From JAGLTQ01 sp964605385 (lineage in GTDB: Bacteria; Pseudomonadota; Gammaproteobacteria; UBA6429; Thiohalophilaceae): DNA of 46,799 bases. The stretch covers positions 1-46,799 of the forward strand of contig CAZSCK010000012.1 of assembly GCA_964605385.1 (NCBI GenBank), given 5' to 3'. This document shows, piece by piece, positions 8,803 to 19,300 of the stretch; within the stretch, counting starts at the first letter, position 1; each line of letters starts with the position of its first letter. The position numbers and the translations under genes were made by a program. The notes beneath the pieces are model-generated. The model saw nothing but the letters and a program-made list of their open reading frames with translations, did no database searches and was not told the DNA's origin.

Positions 8803-8828
8803 GTAAAATAAGTGCATAAAGTGCACTT
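8803..8828 (-). terminator. Possible terminator of the 91-residue hypothetical gene
   Basis: Minus-strand arms AAGTGCA / TGCACTT (7 perfect pairs, loop CTTTA) followed by ATTTTA. The hairpin overlaps the first base of the stop codon. The stem is AT-rich and the T run short, so this is tentative. Confidence 0.45.
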
Positions 8829-9103
8829 TAACTTAAGCCGAGATCCTGATGACTACGTTTCGCACTTCGTTCATCAACATCACGGGCTTTATTAATTGCC
8901 TGAATCAGACGGGTATGCTCAATTTCTCCCAGCCCACTATTTATATAGTGTTCAGCAGCATGAAGAACCTGCTGCAAATACGTGAACTGATAATGACAAT
9001 TCAAGAATGACTTGGCGATAAAATCAGGATCTTTTTCCGTCTCTCGCATATGTTTTGCTTTTTCAAGTGCACATTCCAACTCTTGGGAATTTGGCTTACT
9101 CAT
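8828..9103 (-). CDS. Small conserved hypothetical protein, helical
   Basis: A 91-residue, soluble, mostly alpha-helical protein with no signal peptide or membrane segment. It has regular hydrophobic spacing (SFLNCHYQFTYLQQVLHAAEHYI, about residues 32-54) and a charged C-terminal helix (INKARDVDERSAKR). I know of no function and no catalytic motif is visible. It is divergently transcribed from the phosphorylase gene with 109 bp between them; the two may share a control region. A tentative hairpin terminator overlaps its end. Base composition and codon use look like the neighbours, so it is probably a real gene. Confidence 0.75.
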   Translation of the reverse strand: MSKPNSQELECALEKAKHMRETEKDPDFIAKSFLNCHYQFTYLQQVLHAAEHYINSGLGEIEHTRLIQAINKARDVDERSAKRSHQDLGLS

Positions 9104-9212
9104 CAGGTTAACCCCATATTTTATTTAACTCTGTTATTTATAGCATATACTTATAATAATATATAAAACAACTGGATAGCATTTAATAGCGTATTAATGG
9201 TAACGTAAAAAT

Positions 9213-10763
9213 ATGAGCACACAATCCACATCTAAAACCATGTTAAAACTTAAACGGGTTGCAATTGATACCTACCATGAAAATGTTGCATTCCTGCATC
9301 GCAATTGTGAGTTATATCGTGCTGAAGGTTTTCAGGCATTAAGTAAAATATCGATTATGGCAAACGGCACTCGTATCCATGCGGTACTGAATGTTGTTGA
9401 TGATGAACAAATCGTTGCTCCCGGTGAACTTGGGCTTGCTGAACAAGCCTTTAAACAATTAAACATGGAAGATAAGCATCTCGTCTGTGTGGAGCATGCC
9501 GAACCACCCGGTTCAATGGATGCGGTAAGACGAAAAATAGATGGCCAAAGACTAACACTTACTGACTTTCAATTTATTACACAGGACATTATCGATAATC
9601 GCTATTCAAGAATGGAAATGGCCACTTTTCTGGTTGCCTGCGCACAGAGTGGTCTGGATCGGGAAGAAATTTTATACCTGACTCAGGCCATGACCGATTC
9701 CGGCGAACGTATGTCATGGGATGCAACGCTTGTTGCAGACAAACATTGTATTGGAGGTATCCCTGGCAATCGCACCACCATGATCATTGTGCCAATTATT
9801 GCAGCACATGGTTTACTCATGCCAAAAACATCCAGTCGTGCAATCACCTCACCTGCCGGCACGGCTGACACCATGTCCGTGTTAGCCGAAGTAAACTTAT
9901 CACCTGAAGCCATGCATAGTGTTGTTAATAAAACTCAGGCCTGTCTTGCATGGGGAGGCAAGGCAAAACTTGCACCGGCTGATGATATTTTAATTTCTGT
10001 TGAACGCCCATTAGGTATTGATTCAGAAGGCCAGATGCTGGCTTCTATTTTGTCAAAAAAACTGGCTGCAGGTGCGACACATTTATTAATTGATATTCCC
10101 GTTGGACCAACCGCCAAAGTACGCCACATGAATCAGGCATTACGTTTACGTAAAATGTTTGAATACCTTGGAGATCGTTTAGGTATTCACCTTGAAGTGG
10201 TTATTACCGATGGTAGTCAGCCGATAGGAAATGGTATTGGCCCGGTGATGGAAGCGCGTGATGTCATGATGGTACTGGAAAACCAGATAAATGCGCCTGC
10301 CGATCTGAAACAAAAATCTCTAAGGCTGGCTGGACGTATTCTTGAATTTGATCCTGATGTACGCGGTGGTCAGGGTTATACAATTGCAAGAGATATTCTT
10401 GAAGATGGACGTGCATTGAAAAAAATGCATGAAATCATCAAAGAACAAGGAAACATTGAAATTAATTTTAACCCTGCACCGCTTTATGTTGATATAAAAG
10501 CAGATAAAAAGGGTGTAGTAACTGTAATTGATAACTTTCAACTCGCAAAAATTGCACGTCGTGCTGGTGCGCCAATGGATAAACATGCTGGAGTTGACCT
10601 GAATAAAAAATTGGGTGAGAGTGTAAAAAAAGACGAAGTGTTATACCGAATTTACGCCGAGTTTCCTGCCGACTTTAAATTTGCACAAATACTGGCAGAT
10701 AAATATAACGGCTATAAAATTGGTTCCGCAGATGAAGTCACACAAGCTTATATGGAAATCTAA
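9213..10763 (+). CDS. Thymidine/AMP phosphorylase-family enzyme (archaeal-type)
   Basis: The 516-residue protein belongs to the long archaeal-type branch of nucleoside/nucleotide phosphorylases that includes AMP phosphorylase, rather than the roughly 440-residue DeoA branch. An N-terminal extension (about 1-100) precedes the phosphorylase core, which shows KHCIGGIPGNRTTM (the K-x-S-x-G-G phosphate-binding region), TSSRAITSPAGTADTMSVL and DIPVGPTAKVRH. AMP phosphorylase splits AMP with phosphate to adenine and ribose 1,5-bisphosphate. The next gene, 22 bp downstream, encodes a PRPP-synthetase-like protein, consistent with ribose-phosphate chemistry. Substrate choice between thymidine and AMP cannot be fixed by eye. 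Cytoplasmic; first gene of a likely four-gene operon. Confidence 0.9.
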   Translation: MSTQSTSKTMLKLKRVAIDTYHENVAFLHRNCELYRAEGFQALSKISIMANGTRIHAVLNVVDDEQIVAPGELGLAEQAFKQLNMEDKHLVCVEHAEPPGSMDAVRRKIDGQRLTLTDFQFITQDIIDNRYSRMEMATFLVACAQSGLDREEILYLTQAMTDSGERMSWDATLVADKHCIGGIPGNRTTMIIVPIIAAHGLLMPKTSSRAITSPAGTADTMSVLAEVNLSPEAMHSVVNKTQACLAWGGKAKLAPADDILISVERPLGIDSEGQMLASILSKKLAAGATHLLIDIPVGPTAKVRHMNQALRLRKMFEYLGDRLGIHLEVVITDGSQPIGNGIGPVMEARDVMMVLENQINAPADLKQKSLRLAGRILEFDPDVRGGQGYTIARDILEDGRALKKMHEIIKEQGNIEINFNPAPLYVDIKADKKGVVTVIDNFQLAKIARRAGAPMDKHAGVDLNKKLGESVKKDEVLYRIYAEFPADFKFAQILADKYNGYKIGSADEVTQAYMEI

Positions 10764-10785
10764 CTTAGACAAAAAGGCCTCTTCT

Positions 10786-11667
10786 ATGACACCGGTAATT
10801 TATACTTTCCCAAGTTACCAACAGCAAGGCAAGCAACTCGCCAACAGCCTTAACGTATCCTGTTTGGATATCAATGTTCATCATTTTCCGGATAAAGAAA
10901 GCCTTGTTACCTTACCGCCGCAAAAAAATGAACATGTTATTTTTTGTTTAAGCCTCGATTACCCAAATAACAAATTGATTGAATTATTTCTTGCTGCAAA
11001 AACAGCCCGGCAACAAGGCGTTAAAAGACTTAGCCTGGTGGCACCCTATCTTTGTTATATGCGACAGGATAAATCTTTTCACTCTGAAGAAGCCATTAGC
11101 CAACAAATAATTGGCCAGTGGTTAAGTGAATTATTTGATGATGTTATTACGGTTGATCCTCATTTACACCGAGTAACAAATTTAGATTCTGTTATACCCG
11201 ATACAAATAATATTATTTTAACAGCAACACCACTACTTGGAGAGTTTGTAAAATCTCTTAACAAAGATATTCTTTTAATGGGACCGGATGAAGAATCATT
11301 GCAATGGGTGAAACAGGTTGCATCTATCTGTGATGCCTCTTATGCTGTTGCAACAAAAATACGACATAGTGATACTCATGTCAGCATACAACTTCCTGAA
11401 ATAAATTTTCAGGATCAATATGTCATTCTGGTGGATGATGTAATCAGTACCGGAAATACGGTTGCACAAACAGCCATACAACTCTATGCAGCAGGTACAA
11501 GTCAGGTGGATGTACTTGCCACCCACGCCCTGTTTAGTAAAGATGCAATGGATGCGTTAGAAAAAGCAAATATAAAAAATAGTTGGAGCAGCGATAGCAT
11601 TCCACACAAAACAAATAGCATTCTACTGGCTAATTTATTAGCTGAAAAAATAAAAAATATTTTTTAA
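10786..11667 (+). CDS. Divergent ribose-phosphate pyrophosphokinase-like protein
   Basis: The 293-residue protein starts at ATG 10786 after an AAGG site; the open frame extends further upstream into the phosphorylase gene but that part is not coding. PRPP-synthetase landmarks are present in altered form: HFPDKESLVTLP (for the usual FPDGE), PYLCYMRQDKSFHSEEAISQQII, VDPHLHRV, a catalytic-loop K-x-R (TKIRHSD) and the PRPP-binding loop VILVDDVISTGNT. It is shorter and more divergent than the housekeeping PrsA of about 315 residues, so it is probably a second, specialised paralog. The tight link to an AMP/thymidine phosphorylase suggests it makes or consumes PRPP in nucleotide salvage. Whether it uses ribose 5-phosphate plus ATP is inferred. 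Confidence 0.88.
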   Translation: MTPVIYTFPSYQQQGKQLANSLNVSCLDINVHHFPDKESLVTLPPQKNEHVIFCLSLDYPNNKLIELFLAAKTARQQGVKRLSLVAPYLCYMRQDKSFHSEEAISQQIIGQWLSELFDDVITVDPHLHRVTNLDSVIPDTNNIILTATPLLGEFVKSLNKDILLMGPDEESLQWVKQVASICDASYAVATKIRHSDTHVSIQLPEINFQDQYVILVDDVISTGNTVAQTAIQLYAAGTSQVDVLATHALFSKDAMDALEKANIKNSWSSDSIPHKTNSILLANLLAEKIKNIF

Positions 11668-11670
11668 ATT

Positions 11671-12318
11671 ATGCCCCTTTTATATCTCATCTTTTTATCT
11701 ATCCTCCTTATTATCGTATTACAAATAGGTGTATTTAGTATCGTTTTAACCAAACTAGGTTTATCTCCTGATTCAGCAATATTACTATTAGCAAGTACCT
11801 TGTTAGGGAGTTTAATCAATCTACGCTTATTCACTATGGACTCTTCTGCTGAAGATGAGTTACCGGAAAACTATTCAATACCACGATCATTATTTCACCC
11901 CATACCGGTTTTAAAAGGAAAAATAATTGTTGCACTTAATGTTGGAGGAGCCCTAATTCCCATTTGTTTTTCTCTATATTTAATGTCACTACATTCAGTA
12001 ACTCCACTACAGTTTATTCCAGCCATTACCATTGTTGCTTCAGTTAGTTATTTTTTTAGTCGTCCTATAAAAGGATTGGGGATCGGTATACCCGTTTTTA
12101 TTGCGCCGGTAACCGCAGCAATATCTGCCCTGATTATTTCACCTGAACACAGTGCGCCACTTGCCTATATTTGTGGTACCTTAGGTGTGCTAATTGGTGC
12201 TGACTTATTTCGACTTAAAGATATAAAATACATAGGTGCACCTGTCGCTGCTATTGGAGGCGCAGGTACTTTTGATGGCATCTTCTTTACCGGTATTATT
12301 GCCGTCTTACTTGCCTGA
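11671..12318 (+). CDS. DUF1614 family membrane protein
   Basis: A 215-residue integral membrane protein with about six hydrophobic segments (roughly 3-25, 36-50, 87-106, 112-130, 137-158, 163-180 and a C-terminal one). The end GGAGTFDGIFFTGIIAVLLA is characteristic of the DUF1614 family, found in bacteria and archaea and of unknown function. It begins 3 bp after the PRPP-synthetase-like gene, so the two are almost certainly co-transcribed. The conserved glycine-rich loop between the last two helices could be a transport or binding element, but nothing identifies a substrate. Confidence 0.85.
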   Translation: MPLLYLIFLSILLIIVLQIGVFSIVLTKLGLSPDSAILLLASTLLGSLINLRLFTMDSSAEDELPENYSIPRSLFHPIPVLKGKIIVALNVGGALIPICFSLYLMSLHSVTPLQFIPAITIVASVSYFFSRPIKGLGIGIPVFIAPVTAAISALIISPEHSAPLAYICGTLGVLIGADLFRLKDIKYIGAPVAAIGGAGTFDGIFFTGIIAVLLA

Positions 12319-12328
12319 AAACAACAAA

Positions 12329-13162
12329 ATGAAGAAAAATAATAAATCAATTTTAATTACAGGATGTTCAAGTGGTATTGGTTTGTGTGTTGCGCAAGCA
12401 TTACAACAACGTGGTTACCGTGTTTTTGCTACTGCACGTAAAGAAGAGGATGTAAAAAAACTCATTACCTTAGGACTGGAAAGTTTTCAGCTTGATCTTG
12501 ATGACAGCAATTCAATTAAATCTGCCTTTAATGCGATCATCGAAAAAACGAATGGAAGACTTGATGCTCTTTTCAATAACGGTGCTTATGGCCAGGCCGG
12601 TGCTGTTGAAGATTTAAGTCGTGATGTTTTACGGCAACAATTTGAAACCAATGTTTTTGGCTGGCATGAACTCACTAACCTTGCTCTCCCTATTATGTTA
12701 AAACAAGGTCATGGGCGGATTATTCAAAACAGTTCTGTGCTGGGTTTTGTTGCTTTAAAATTTCGTGGTGCTTATAACGCAAGTAAATATGCTATTGAAG
12801 GGTTAAGTGATACTTTACGACAAGAATTAATGGGAACAAATATTTATATTTCGCTAATTGAACCAGGGCCAATAGAAAGTCAATTCCGCAAGAATTCACT
12901 TTCTATGTACAAGAAAAACATTAATAAAGAAAACAGCCGGTTTAAAACTGAATATACAGCAACTGAAGAGCGTTTAAGTAAAGACGGGCCTGCCGTCCCT
13001 TTCACCTTACCGGCGGAGGCAGTATTAACAAAAGTCATTCATGCATTAGAAAGTAAAAAACCGAAACCACGTTATTATGTTACTTTTCCAACTTATTTGT
13101 TTGGTTACTTAAAACGAGTTTTATCTACTCGTTTAATGGATAAGTTACTCAATAAAATATAG
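12329..13162 (+). CDS. Short-chain dehydrogenase/reductase (SDR)
   Basis: A 277-residue classical SDR. The Rossmann nucleotide site is TGCSSGIGLCVAQAL (about 10-24), the NNAG-like motif is NNGAYG, the catalytic serine lies in IIQNSSVLGF and the catalytic pair in YNASKYA. The start is ATG 12329, 10 bp after the DUF1614 stop; the frame is open further upstream but only inside that gene. Several related proteins are annotated as SDR oxidoreductases acting on lipids, retinol-like or ketone substrates; the substrate here cannot be told. It is the last gene of the phosphorylase cluster, though co-transcription does not prove a shared pathway. Confidence 0.9.
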   Translation: MKKNNKSILITGCSSGIGLCVAQALQQRGYRVFATARKEEDVKKLITLGLESFQLDLDDSNSIKSAFNAIIEKTNGRLDALFNNGAYGQAGAVEDLSRDVLRQQFETNVFGWHELTNLALPIMLKQGHGRIIQNSSVLGFVALKFRGAYNASKYAIEGLSDTLRQELMGTNIYISLIEPGPIESQFRKNSLSMYKKNINKENSRFKTEYTATEERLSKDGPAVPFTLPAEAVLTKVIHALESKKPKPRYYVTFPTYLFGYLKRVLSTRLMDKLLNKI

Positions 13163-13191
13163 ATTTCTACAGACCTCATTATGAATTTATT

Positions 13192-13965
13192 TTAACTACG
13201 AATTCCTTTTCCAGTATTCAACAGGTACAAACAAAAACTAAACAAGACCACTACAAATAAAATAATAATACTAAATGCAGTTACTAAGTCGATATCCGAC
13301 ACGCCTAACATGCCATAACGCATAGCATTAACCATGTATAAAATCGGGTTCACTAATGATACGTTTTGCCAAAATGCGGGCAGCATATCTATTGAATAAA
13401 ATATCCCGCCTAAATAGGTTAAAGGAATTAAAACAAAGGTGGGGATTATAGATATATCATCAAATGAATTTGCGTAGATAGCATTAATAAAACCACCTAA
13501 AGAAAATAATATTGCCGTTAAAATGACAACTGAAAATAATATAAAATAACTATGTATATTAAATTCGGTAAAAAATGTTGAAATTAATGCAACAACAAAC
13601 CCTACAGTTAAACCTCGCGCAACACCACCAATGACATAACCTGTAAGAATTAAATAGTTTGGCATGGGAGAAACCAGCATTTCTTCAATAAAATGTGAAA
13701 ATTTTGACATGTAAAACGACGCCACTACATTTGCATATGAACTATTAATAATCGACATAAGAATAATGCCTGGAATAATGTAATCCATGTAAGAGTAGCC
13801 AGCTATATTGCTCAGCTGCGAACCAATTAGCTGGCCAAAAATAACAAAGTATAAACCGGTGGTTATAACAGGGGGAACAACTGTTTGTACCCAGATGCGT
13901 GCAAAACGTAAAATCTCTTTCGTAACGATTGTTTTAAAAGCAGTAAATTGTTGATTAAGATTCAC
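13192..13965 (-). CDS. yadH: ABC-2 type exporter permease, YadH-like
   Basis: A 257-residue ABC-2 permease with six predicted membrane helices (about 23-45, 58-80, 108-132, 140-163, 170-190, 225-247). Length and sequence, such as FGQLIGSQLSNIAGYSYMDYIIPGIILM and the MLPAFWQNVSLVNPILYMVN region (each quoted in part), match the E. coli YadH type. It overlaps the upstream ATPase gene by 4 bp (ATGA), so the two are translationally coupled and form one exporter. The substrate of YadGH is not firmly known. The gene ends convergently with the SDR gene; I see no clear terminator in the 29 bp between. Confidence 0.92.
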   Translation of the reverse strand: MNLNQQFTAFKTIVTKEILRFARIWVQTVVPPVITTGLYFVIFGQLIGSQLSNIAGYSYMDYIIPGIILMSIINSSYANVVASFYMSKFSHFIEEMLVSPMPNYLILTGYVIGGVARGLTVGFVVALISTFFTEFNIHSYFILFSVVILTAILFSLGGFINAIYANSFDDISIIPTFVLIPLTYLGGIFYSIDMLPAFWQNVSLVNPILYMVNAMRYGMLGVSDIDLVTAFSIIILFVVVLFSFCLYLLNTGKGIRS

Positions 13966-14894
13966 AGCGTTCCCTCTTCAACCAGGCGAATAAATAATTC
14001 TTCCAAGCGGCTACTTTTACTGCGTAAACTGCTTATATTTATATTTCGCTTGTTTAGTTCAGAAAACAGATTATTTAAACTATATTTTTTAGAAATTTCA
14101 ACTTCAAAAGTTAAGTCATCAATTTGTTTTATATTGCAATCTTTGTCGTCATTCCAGTCTTGCAACTTATCATCCAGCTTTTCTTCTGAATTTAAAATAA
14201 AAGTTTCAACGTGTAACTTTGCCAGCAAAGTTTGCATCCCCGTATTTTCAATCACCACACCTTTATTAATGATCGCAATATTTTTGCATAAAGCTTCTGC
14301 TTCTTCTAAATAATGTGTTGTCAGGATAATAGTTGTGCCTTGCTGGTTAATTTCCTGAAGAAATTTCCACATAGAACGACGAATTTCAATATCAACTCCA
14401 GCCGTGGGTTCATCCAGAATAAGAATTTTGGGTTCATGTACTAATGCGCGAGCAATCATTAATCGCCGTTTCATGCCACCGGATAATTCTCTTCCTATAG
14501 TGCGGCGTTTTTCCCACAGCCCAAGTTGTTTTAAATATTTTTCTGCACGTTGATAGGCGAGCTTTCTGTTAATGCCATAATACCCAGCTTGATTAACCAC
14601 AATTTCAATCGTTGGTTCAAACTGGTTAAAATTAAATTCTTGCGGCACTAAACCAATAAAACTTTTAGCGATCTCCAGTTCAGAATCAAGATTATGTCCA
14701 AATATTTTAACTATGCCACTACTTTTATTGACTAATGAAGTAATAATACCAATTGCTGTAGATTTACCTGCACCATTTGGACCGAGTAAGGCAAAAAAAT
14801 CACCTTGTTTAACTTCGAGATTAATACCACATAATGCTTGCACACCATTTTTATAGGTTTTATACAGATCAGATATTTCTAAAGCGTTCGTCAT
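13962..14894 (-). CDS. yadG: ABC exporter ATP-binding protein, YadG-like
   Basis: A 310-residue ATPase. Walker A is GPNGAGKST (about 39-47), the signature is LSGGMKRR, Walker B is ILILDEPTAGVD and the switch histidine is in ILTTHYLEEAE. A C-terminal extension of about 90 residues is normal for the CcmA/NodI/YadG group. It energises the permease encoded immediately downstream, with which it overlaps by 4 bp. The complex sits at the inner membrane; the exported substrate is unknown. Family placement is firm; the orthology to YadG rests on length and gene pairing. Confidence 0.93.
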   Translation of the reverse strand: MTNALEISDLYKTYKNGVQALCGINLEVKQGDFFALLGPNGAGKSTAIGIITSLVNKSSGIVKIFGHNLDSELEIAKSFIGLVPQEFNFNQFEPTIEIVVNQAGYYGINRKLAYQRAEKYLKQLGLWEKRRTIGRELSGGMKRRLMIARALVHEPKILILDEPTAGVDIEIRRSMWKFLQEINQQGTTIILTTHYLEEAEALCKNIAIINKGVVIENTGMQTLLAKLHVETFILNSEEKLDDKLQDWNDDKDCNIKQIDDLTFEVEISKKYSLNNLFSELNKRNINISSLRSKSSRLEELFIRLVEEGTL

Positions 14895-14956
14895 TTTTTA
14901 TTCTTTAGTGTGTGAGGTTAAAACAGCAAAACAGGACGGAAGATAATTATTATTTA

Positions 14957-16201
14957 TCAGATTATATTTTCATTCCTAATAATATCTTTAATATTAAAAT
15001 TATATTCATTTTTACTCAATATGTTTTTCACTTCCAGTTTTTGAGCACCCGTACGCCATTTTGGATGTGCAAGATTAATCAGTTTTGGCATAGGGAATCT
15101 TTCACGTTTACTATTTAAAACCAACATAACAATGGGACGTAATTTACTTTTTTCACTTGCCGAAACAACAACACCAACATGTCCCAGATTTAATTCAACC
15201 ACACAGCCAATGGGGTAAATACCAAGACACTTAATAAATTGTTCGATAATATCTTTATCGAAATCTTCGTTCACCCATTCATACATGTTTCTTAAAGCAT
15301 CATAGGGTGTAATCGCATCATGATAACAGCGGTCACTGGTGATGGCATCGTAAACATCAACAATCGCAACCATGCGCGTCATATTATTAATTTCATCACC
15401 TCCCAACTGTGAAGGATAACCTTTGCCATTACGACGTTCATGATGATGTTTAACAATGTCTAAAACATCAAGCGGCAAATCATCTTGCTCTTTTAACATC
15501 TTAAACCCTTCCATGGGATGGGTTTTTATTACTTCAAATTCATCATAGGTTAATTTGTCTGGTTTATTGAGAATATCAAGGGGCACTCTCATCTTTCCGA
15601 GATCATGTAGTAAACCACCTAAACCAATAATCTCAAGTTCAGATTTACTCATACCTATAGAGCGCCCAAAACTCACCGCCATAATGCAAACGTTCAAACA
15701 GTGAATAGAAGTATATTCATCACGTTCTTTCATGTTGGTTAACCAAACCATGGCATGTGGGTTACGGGTGACACTGCTTGCTACCTCTGTAACAAGTTCT
15801 TTTGCCTCGTCAGTATTAACAGCTTGTCCTAAACGAACATCTTCCAAAGCACGATCAATATATGTTCGTGTTCGAGTATGCACCTTACGTGCTACTTTTA
15901 ATTCTTTTTGAATATTATTTTGTTCAAGATCAGCTTGTTCAGATTCATCTGCAACTAAATTATTTGAAACGGACTCATCTTTTCCTGGAGTAGATAAAGA
16001 TCGTAAATGGGCATATATAGATTTATCTGATTTTTCAGCATCAATATAAACATACTCACAGGTTTTCTGAAATTGGGAAATATCTTCTGTGTTTTCAATC
16101 AAAACACCCTGTAATAAAAAAGATGTTTCTGTCCATGGGCGATCTAACTCGCTGACATACATGCCTTTTTTTAATTGAGAAATATCAATTTTAACTTTCA
16201 T
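14957..16201 (-). CDS. HD-GYP phosphodiesterase with N-terminal DUF3391
   Basis: The 414-residue protein starts MKVKIDISQLKKGMYVSELDRPW (in part), the N-terminal DUF3391 domain common in HD-GYP proteins (about 1-130). The HD-GYP domain (about 145-330) has the metal ligands in HCLNV, GGLLHDLGKMRVP and HHHERRNGKGYP, so it should hydrolyse cyclic di-GMP (or a related cyclic dinucleotide) in the cytoplasm. No receiver domain or membrane segment is present. It stands alone between the ABC exporter and purL. Possible targets are motility and biofilm, but nothing nearby indicates which. Confidence 0.93.
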   Translation of the reverse strand: MKVKIDISQLKKGMYVSELDRPWTETSFLLQGVLIENTEDISQFQKTCEYVYIDAEKSDKSIYAHLRSLSTPGKDESVSNNLVADESEQADLEQNNIQKELKVARKVHTRTRTYIDRALEDVRLGQAVNTDEAKELVTEVASSVTRNPHAMVWLTNMKERDEYTSIHCLNVCIMAVSFGRSIGMSKSELEIIGLGGLLHDLGKMRVPLDILNKPDKLTYDEFEVIKTHPMEGFKMLKEQDDLPLDVLDIVKHHHERRNGKGYPSQLGGDEINNMTRMVAIVDVYDAITSDRCYHDAITPYDALRNMYEWVNEDFDKDIIEQFIKCLGIYPIGCVVELNLGHVGVVVSASEKSKLRPIVMLVLNSKRERFPMPKLINLAHPKWRTGAQKLEVKNILSKNEYNFNIKDIIRNENII

Positions 16202-16370
16202 TTATTGCAACACATCCTATAGCAATTATCTGAAGCGATTCAGGAACAAACTTCCATATCAAACACAGACTTTTTCTACTTGGGGAAATTAAGTATATGT
16301 CATCTACACAATAAATAAGGCCTTTAAGCCTAATATTTCAAGCATTTTATCGCCTTCTGTAGTAGTTTAT

Positions 16371-19300
16371 TTAATCTACCCAGCGCCGCGCATTACGGAA
16401 CAAGCGTAACCATGGACCATCTTCACCCCATTCATCCGGGTGCCAGGAATGTTGAACAGTTCTAAATAAACGTTCTGGATGCGGCATCATGATATTAAAG
16501 CGCCCATCTTCTGAGGTTAACCCCGTAATACCATCAACCGAACCATTTGGATTATGAGGATATCGTTCAGTAGCTTGCCCAAGGTAATCAACATATTTCA
16601 TTGAAACCAAACCGTCAGTTTGCACTTGTTGAGATAAGCCATCTTTTAAAAATTTAACCTGACCTTCTCCATGCGCAACCGCAATTGGCATACGTGAACC
16701 TGCCATACCCTCAAAAAGTATTGAAGCGGATTCTTGCACTTCAACTAAAGAGTAACGTGCTTCAAATTGTTCAGATAAGTTACGTTCAAATTGTGGCCAG
16801 TGCAATGCACCCGGAATGAGGTCTTTTAAATGCGACATCATTTGGCAGCCATTACAAACACCTAAAGCAAAGCTGTCTGTGCGATTAAAGAAAGTTTCAA
16901 ATTCATCACGCATCGCATTGTTATGCAAAATTGTTTTTGCCCAGCCACCACCTGCACCTAAAACATCACCATAAGAGAAACCACCGCAAGCAACTAAACC
17001 CTGAAAGTCATTTAAGTTATGACGGCCTTCAATAATGTCACTCATGTGAATATCAACGCTGGCAAAACCTGCTTTCTCAAATGCAGCCGCCATTTCAACA
17101 TGGCCGTTTACACCTTGCTCACGCAAGATTGCCATACGCGGACGATGGCCTAGATTAAGATAAGGTGCAGATATATTTTCCTGCGCATCAAAGTTTAAGT
17201 TTGCATGTAAACCAGGATCATTATGATCTAATAAATTATCAAACTCTTGTTTGGCACAATCAGCATTATCACGTAAAGCTTGAATCTGGTAAGAGGCATC
17301 TGACCAAACACGTTGTAAGTTGCGACGTTTTTCATTTAATACATCTTGATCGTTATATTGAATAACAATGTTATCGTCATTATTGAGTTGCCCGATAACA
17401 TGACTGTAATGACCTAAGCCAGCTTTCTTTAACTCTGCTAAAACTTCATCGGTATATTCATGTTGTATTTGTATAACAGCACCAAGTTCTTCATTAAACA
17501 AACTTGCGATCGAACTATCACCAAGGTTATCTAAAATAATATTAATACCTGTATGTCCCGCGAAGGCCATTTCACACACAGTGGCAAGTAAACCACCATC
17601 AGAACGATCATGATAAGCAAGTAGTCGATTTTTTTGATTAAGTTTTTGAATTACGCTAAAGAAGTTCTTTAACATATTGGCATCATTTAGATCTGCACTA
17701 TGATGACCAAGCTGTTTATAAACTTGCGCCAAACATGTTGCGCCTAACCTGTTTTTACCCTTACCTAAATCAATCAGGATTAAATTACTATCGCCTAAGT
17801 CTGTGCGTAATTGAGGCGTTAGTGTTTTAGATACATCTTCAACAGGTGCAAAAGCAGAAATAATGAGTGACAACGGTGCGGTAACTGAATGCGTAGTACC
17901 ACCTTCATCCCAAACTGTTTTCATTGACATGGAATCTTTACCAACCGGAATAGCAATGCCGAGTTTTGGACAAAGTTCTTCACCCACCGCTTTTACCGCA
18001 TCATATAGACCAGCATCTTCACCAGGGTGTCCCGCGGGTGCCATCCAGTTTGCAGATAACACCATGTCGCTGATTTTATTAATTCGAGCAGCAGCGATAT
18101 TTGTGATCGCTTCACCCACGGCCATGCGTGCAGAAGCCGCATGATCCAGCAAAGCAACCGGAGTACGCTCCCCCATCGCCATAGCTTCACCTTTTAGCGT
18201 ATCATACGCCGCGGCGGTAACGGCAACATCCGCCACAGGAACTTGCCAGGGGCCAACCATTTGATCACGCGCAACCATACCCGTAACGGTTCGATCACCA
18301 ATAGTGATTAAGAAATTTTTACAGGCAACCGTCGGCAACGCTAAAACACGTTTTGCCGCTTCTGGAATTTTAATATCTGCCAGTGAGAAATCTTGCTTGG
18401 GTACAGGATGATGTTTCACATCACGGCGCATTTTAGGCGGTTTACCTAAAAGCACATCCATTGGCATATCAATCGGCGTATTATCAAAATAGCCATCGCC
18501 AACGATCAACGTTTGTTCTTTAGTGGCTTCACCAACCACCTCGAATGGGCAACGTTCACGATCACATATTTCACCAAAAGCGTCGATATTCTCCGAACTA
18601 ACCGCTAAAACGTAGCGTTCTTGTGCTTCATTACACCAAATTTCCATTGGCGCCATGCCCGGCTCATCATTCGGAATCATACGCAGCTCAAATTTACCAC
18701 CACGGCCACTGTCATTAACTAACTCAGGCAAAGCATTGGATAAACCACCTGCACCAACATCGTGAATACTGATAATCGGGTTCTGATCGCCTAACTGCAC
18801 ACAGGTATCAATGACTTCCTGAACACGACGTTCAATCTCTGGATTACCTCGTTGTACCGAGGCAAAATCCAGACTTTCATGGCTATCACCCGATGCCATG
18901 GATGAGGCTGCACCGCCGCCCAAACCAATCAACATCGCAGGGCCACCTAAAACAACAATTTGTGAACCTGGAGGAATATCATTTTTATCAACATGATCGG
19001 CACGAATATTACCCAGACCACCGGCCAACATAATTGGCTTGTGATAACCGCGCACTTCTTCACCGGCAAAGCTGGTAACTTTTTCTTCATAGGTTCTGAA
19101 ATAACCACAAATATTTGGGCGACCAAATTCATTATTAAATGCCGCTGCACCAATCGGCGCCTCGAGCATAATATCCAACGCAGAAACAATACGACCAGGT
19201 TTGCCGAAGTCTGTTTCCCAGGCTTGAGGTGAAGCAGGTATTTTTAAATTTGAAACCGAATAACCACTGAGGCCAGCTTTGGGTTTTGAACCTCGACCCG

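Noticed and set aside
10681..10785. Upstream extension of the PRPP-synthetase-like frame
   Set aside because: It lies inside the phosphorylase gene in another frame; the ATG at 10786 with AAGG fits family starts.
12236..12328. Upstream extension of the SDR frame
   Set aside because: It overlaps the conserved end of DUF1614; SDR homology begins at the ATG 12329.
16320..16350. AGGC-TTAAAG-GCCT hairpin after purL
   Set aside because: Four-base stem without a T run.
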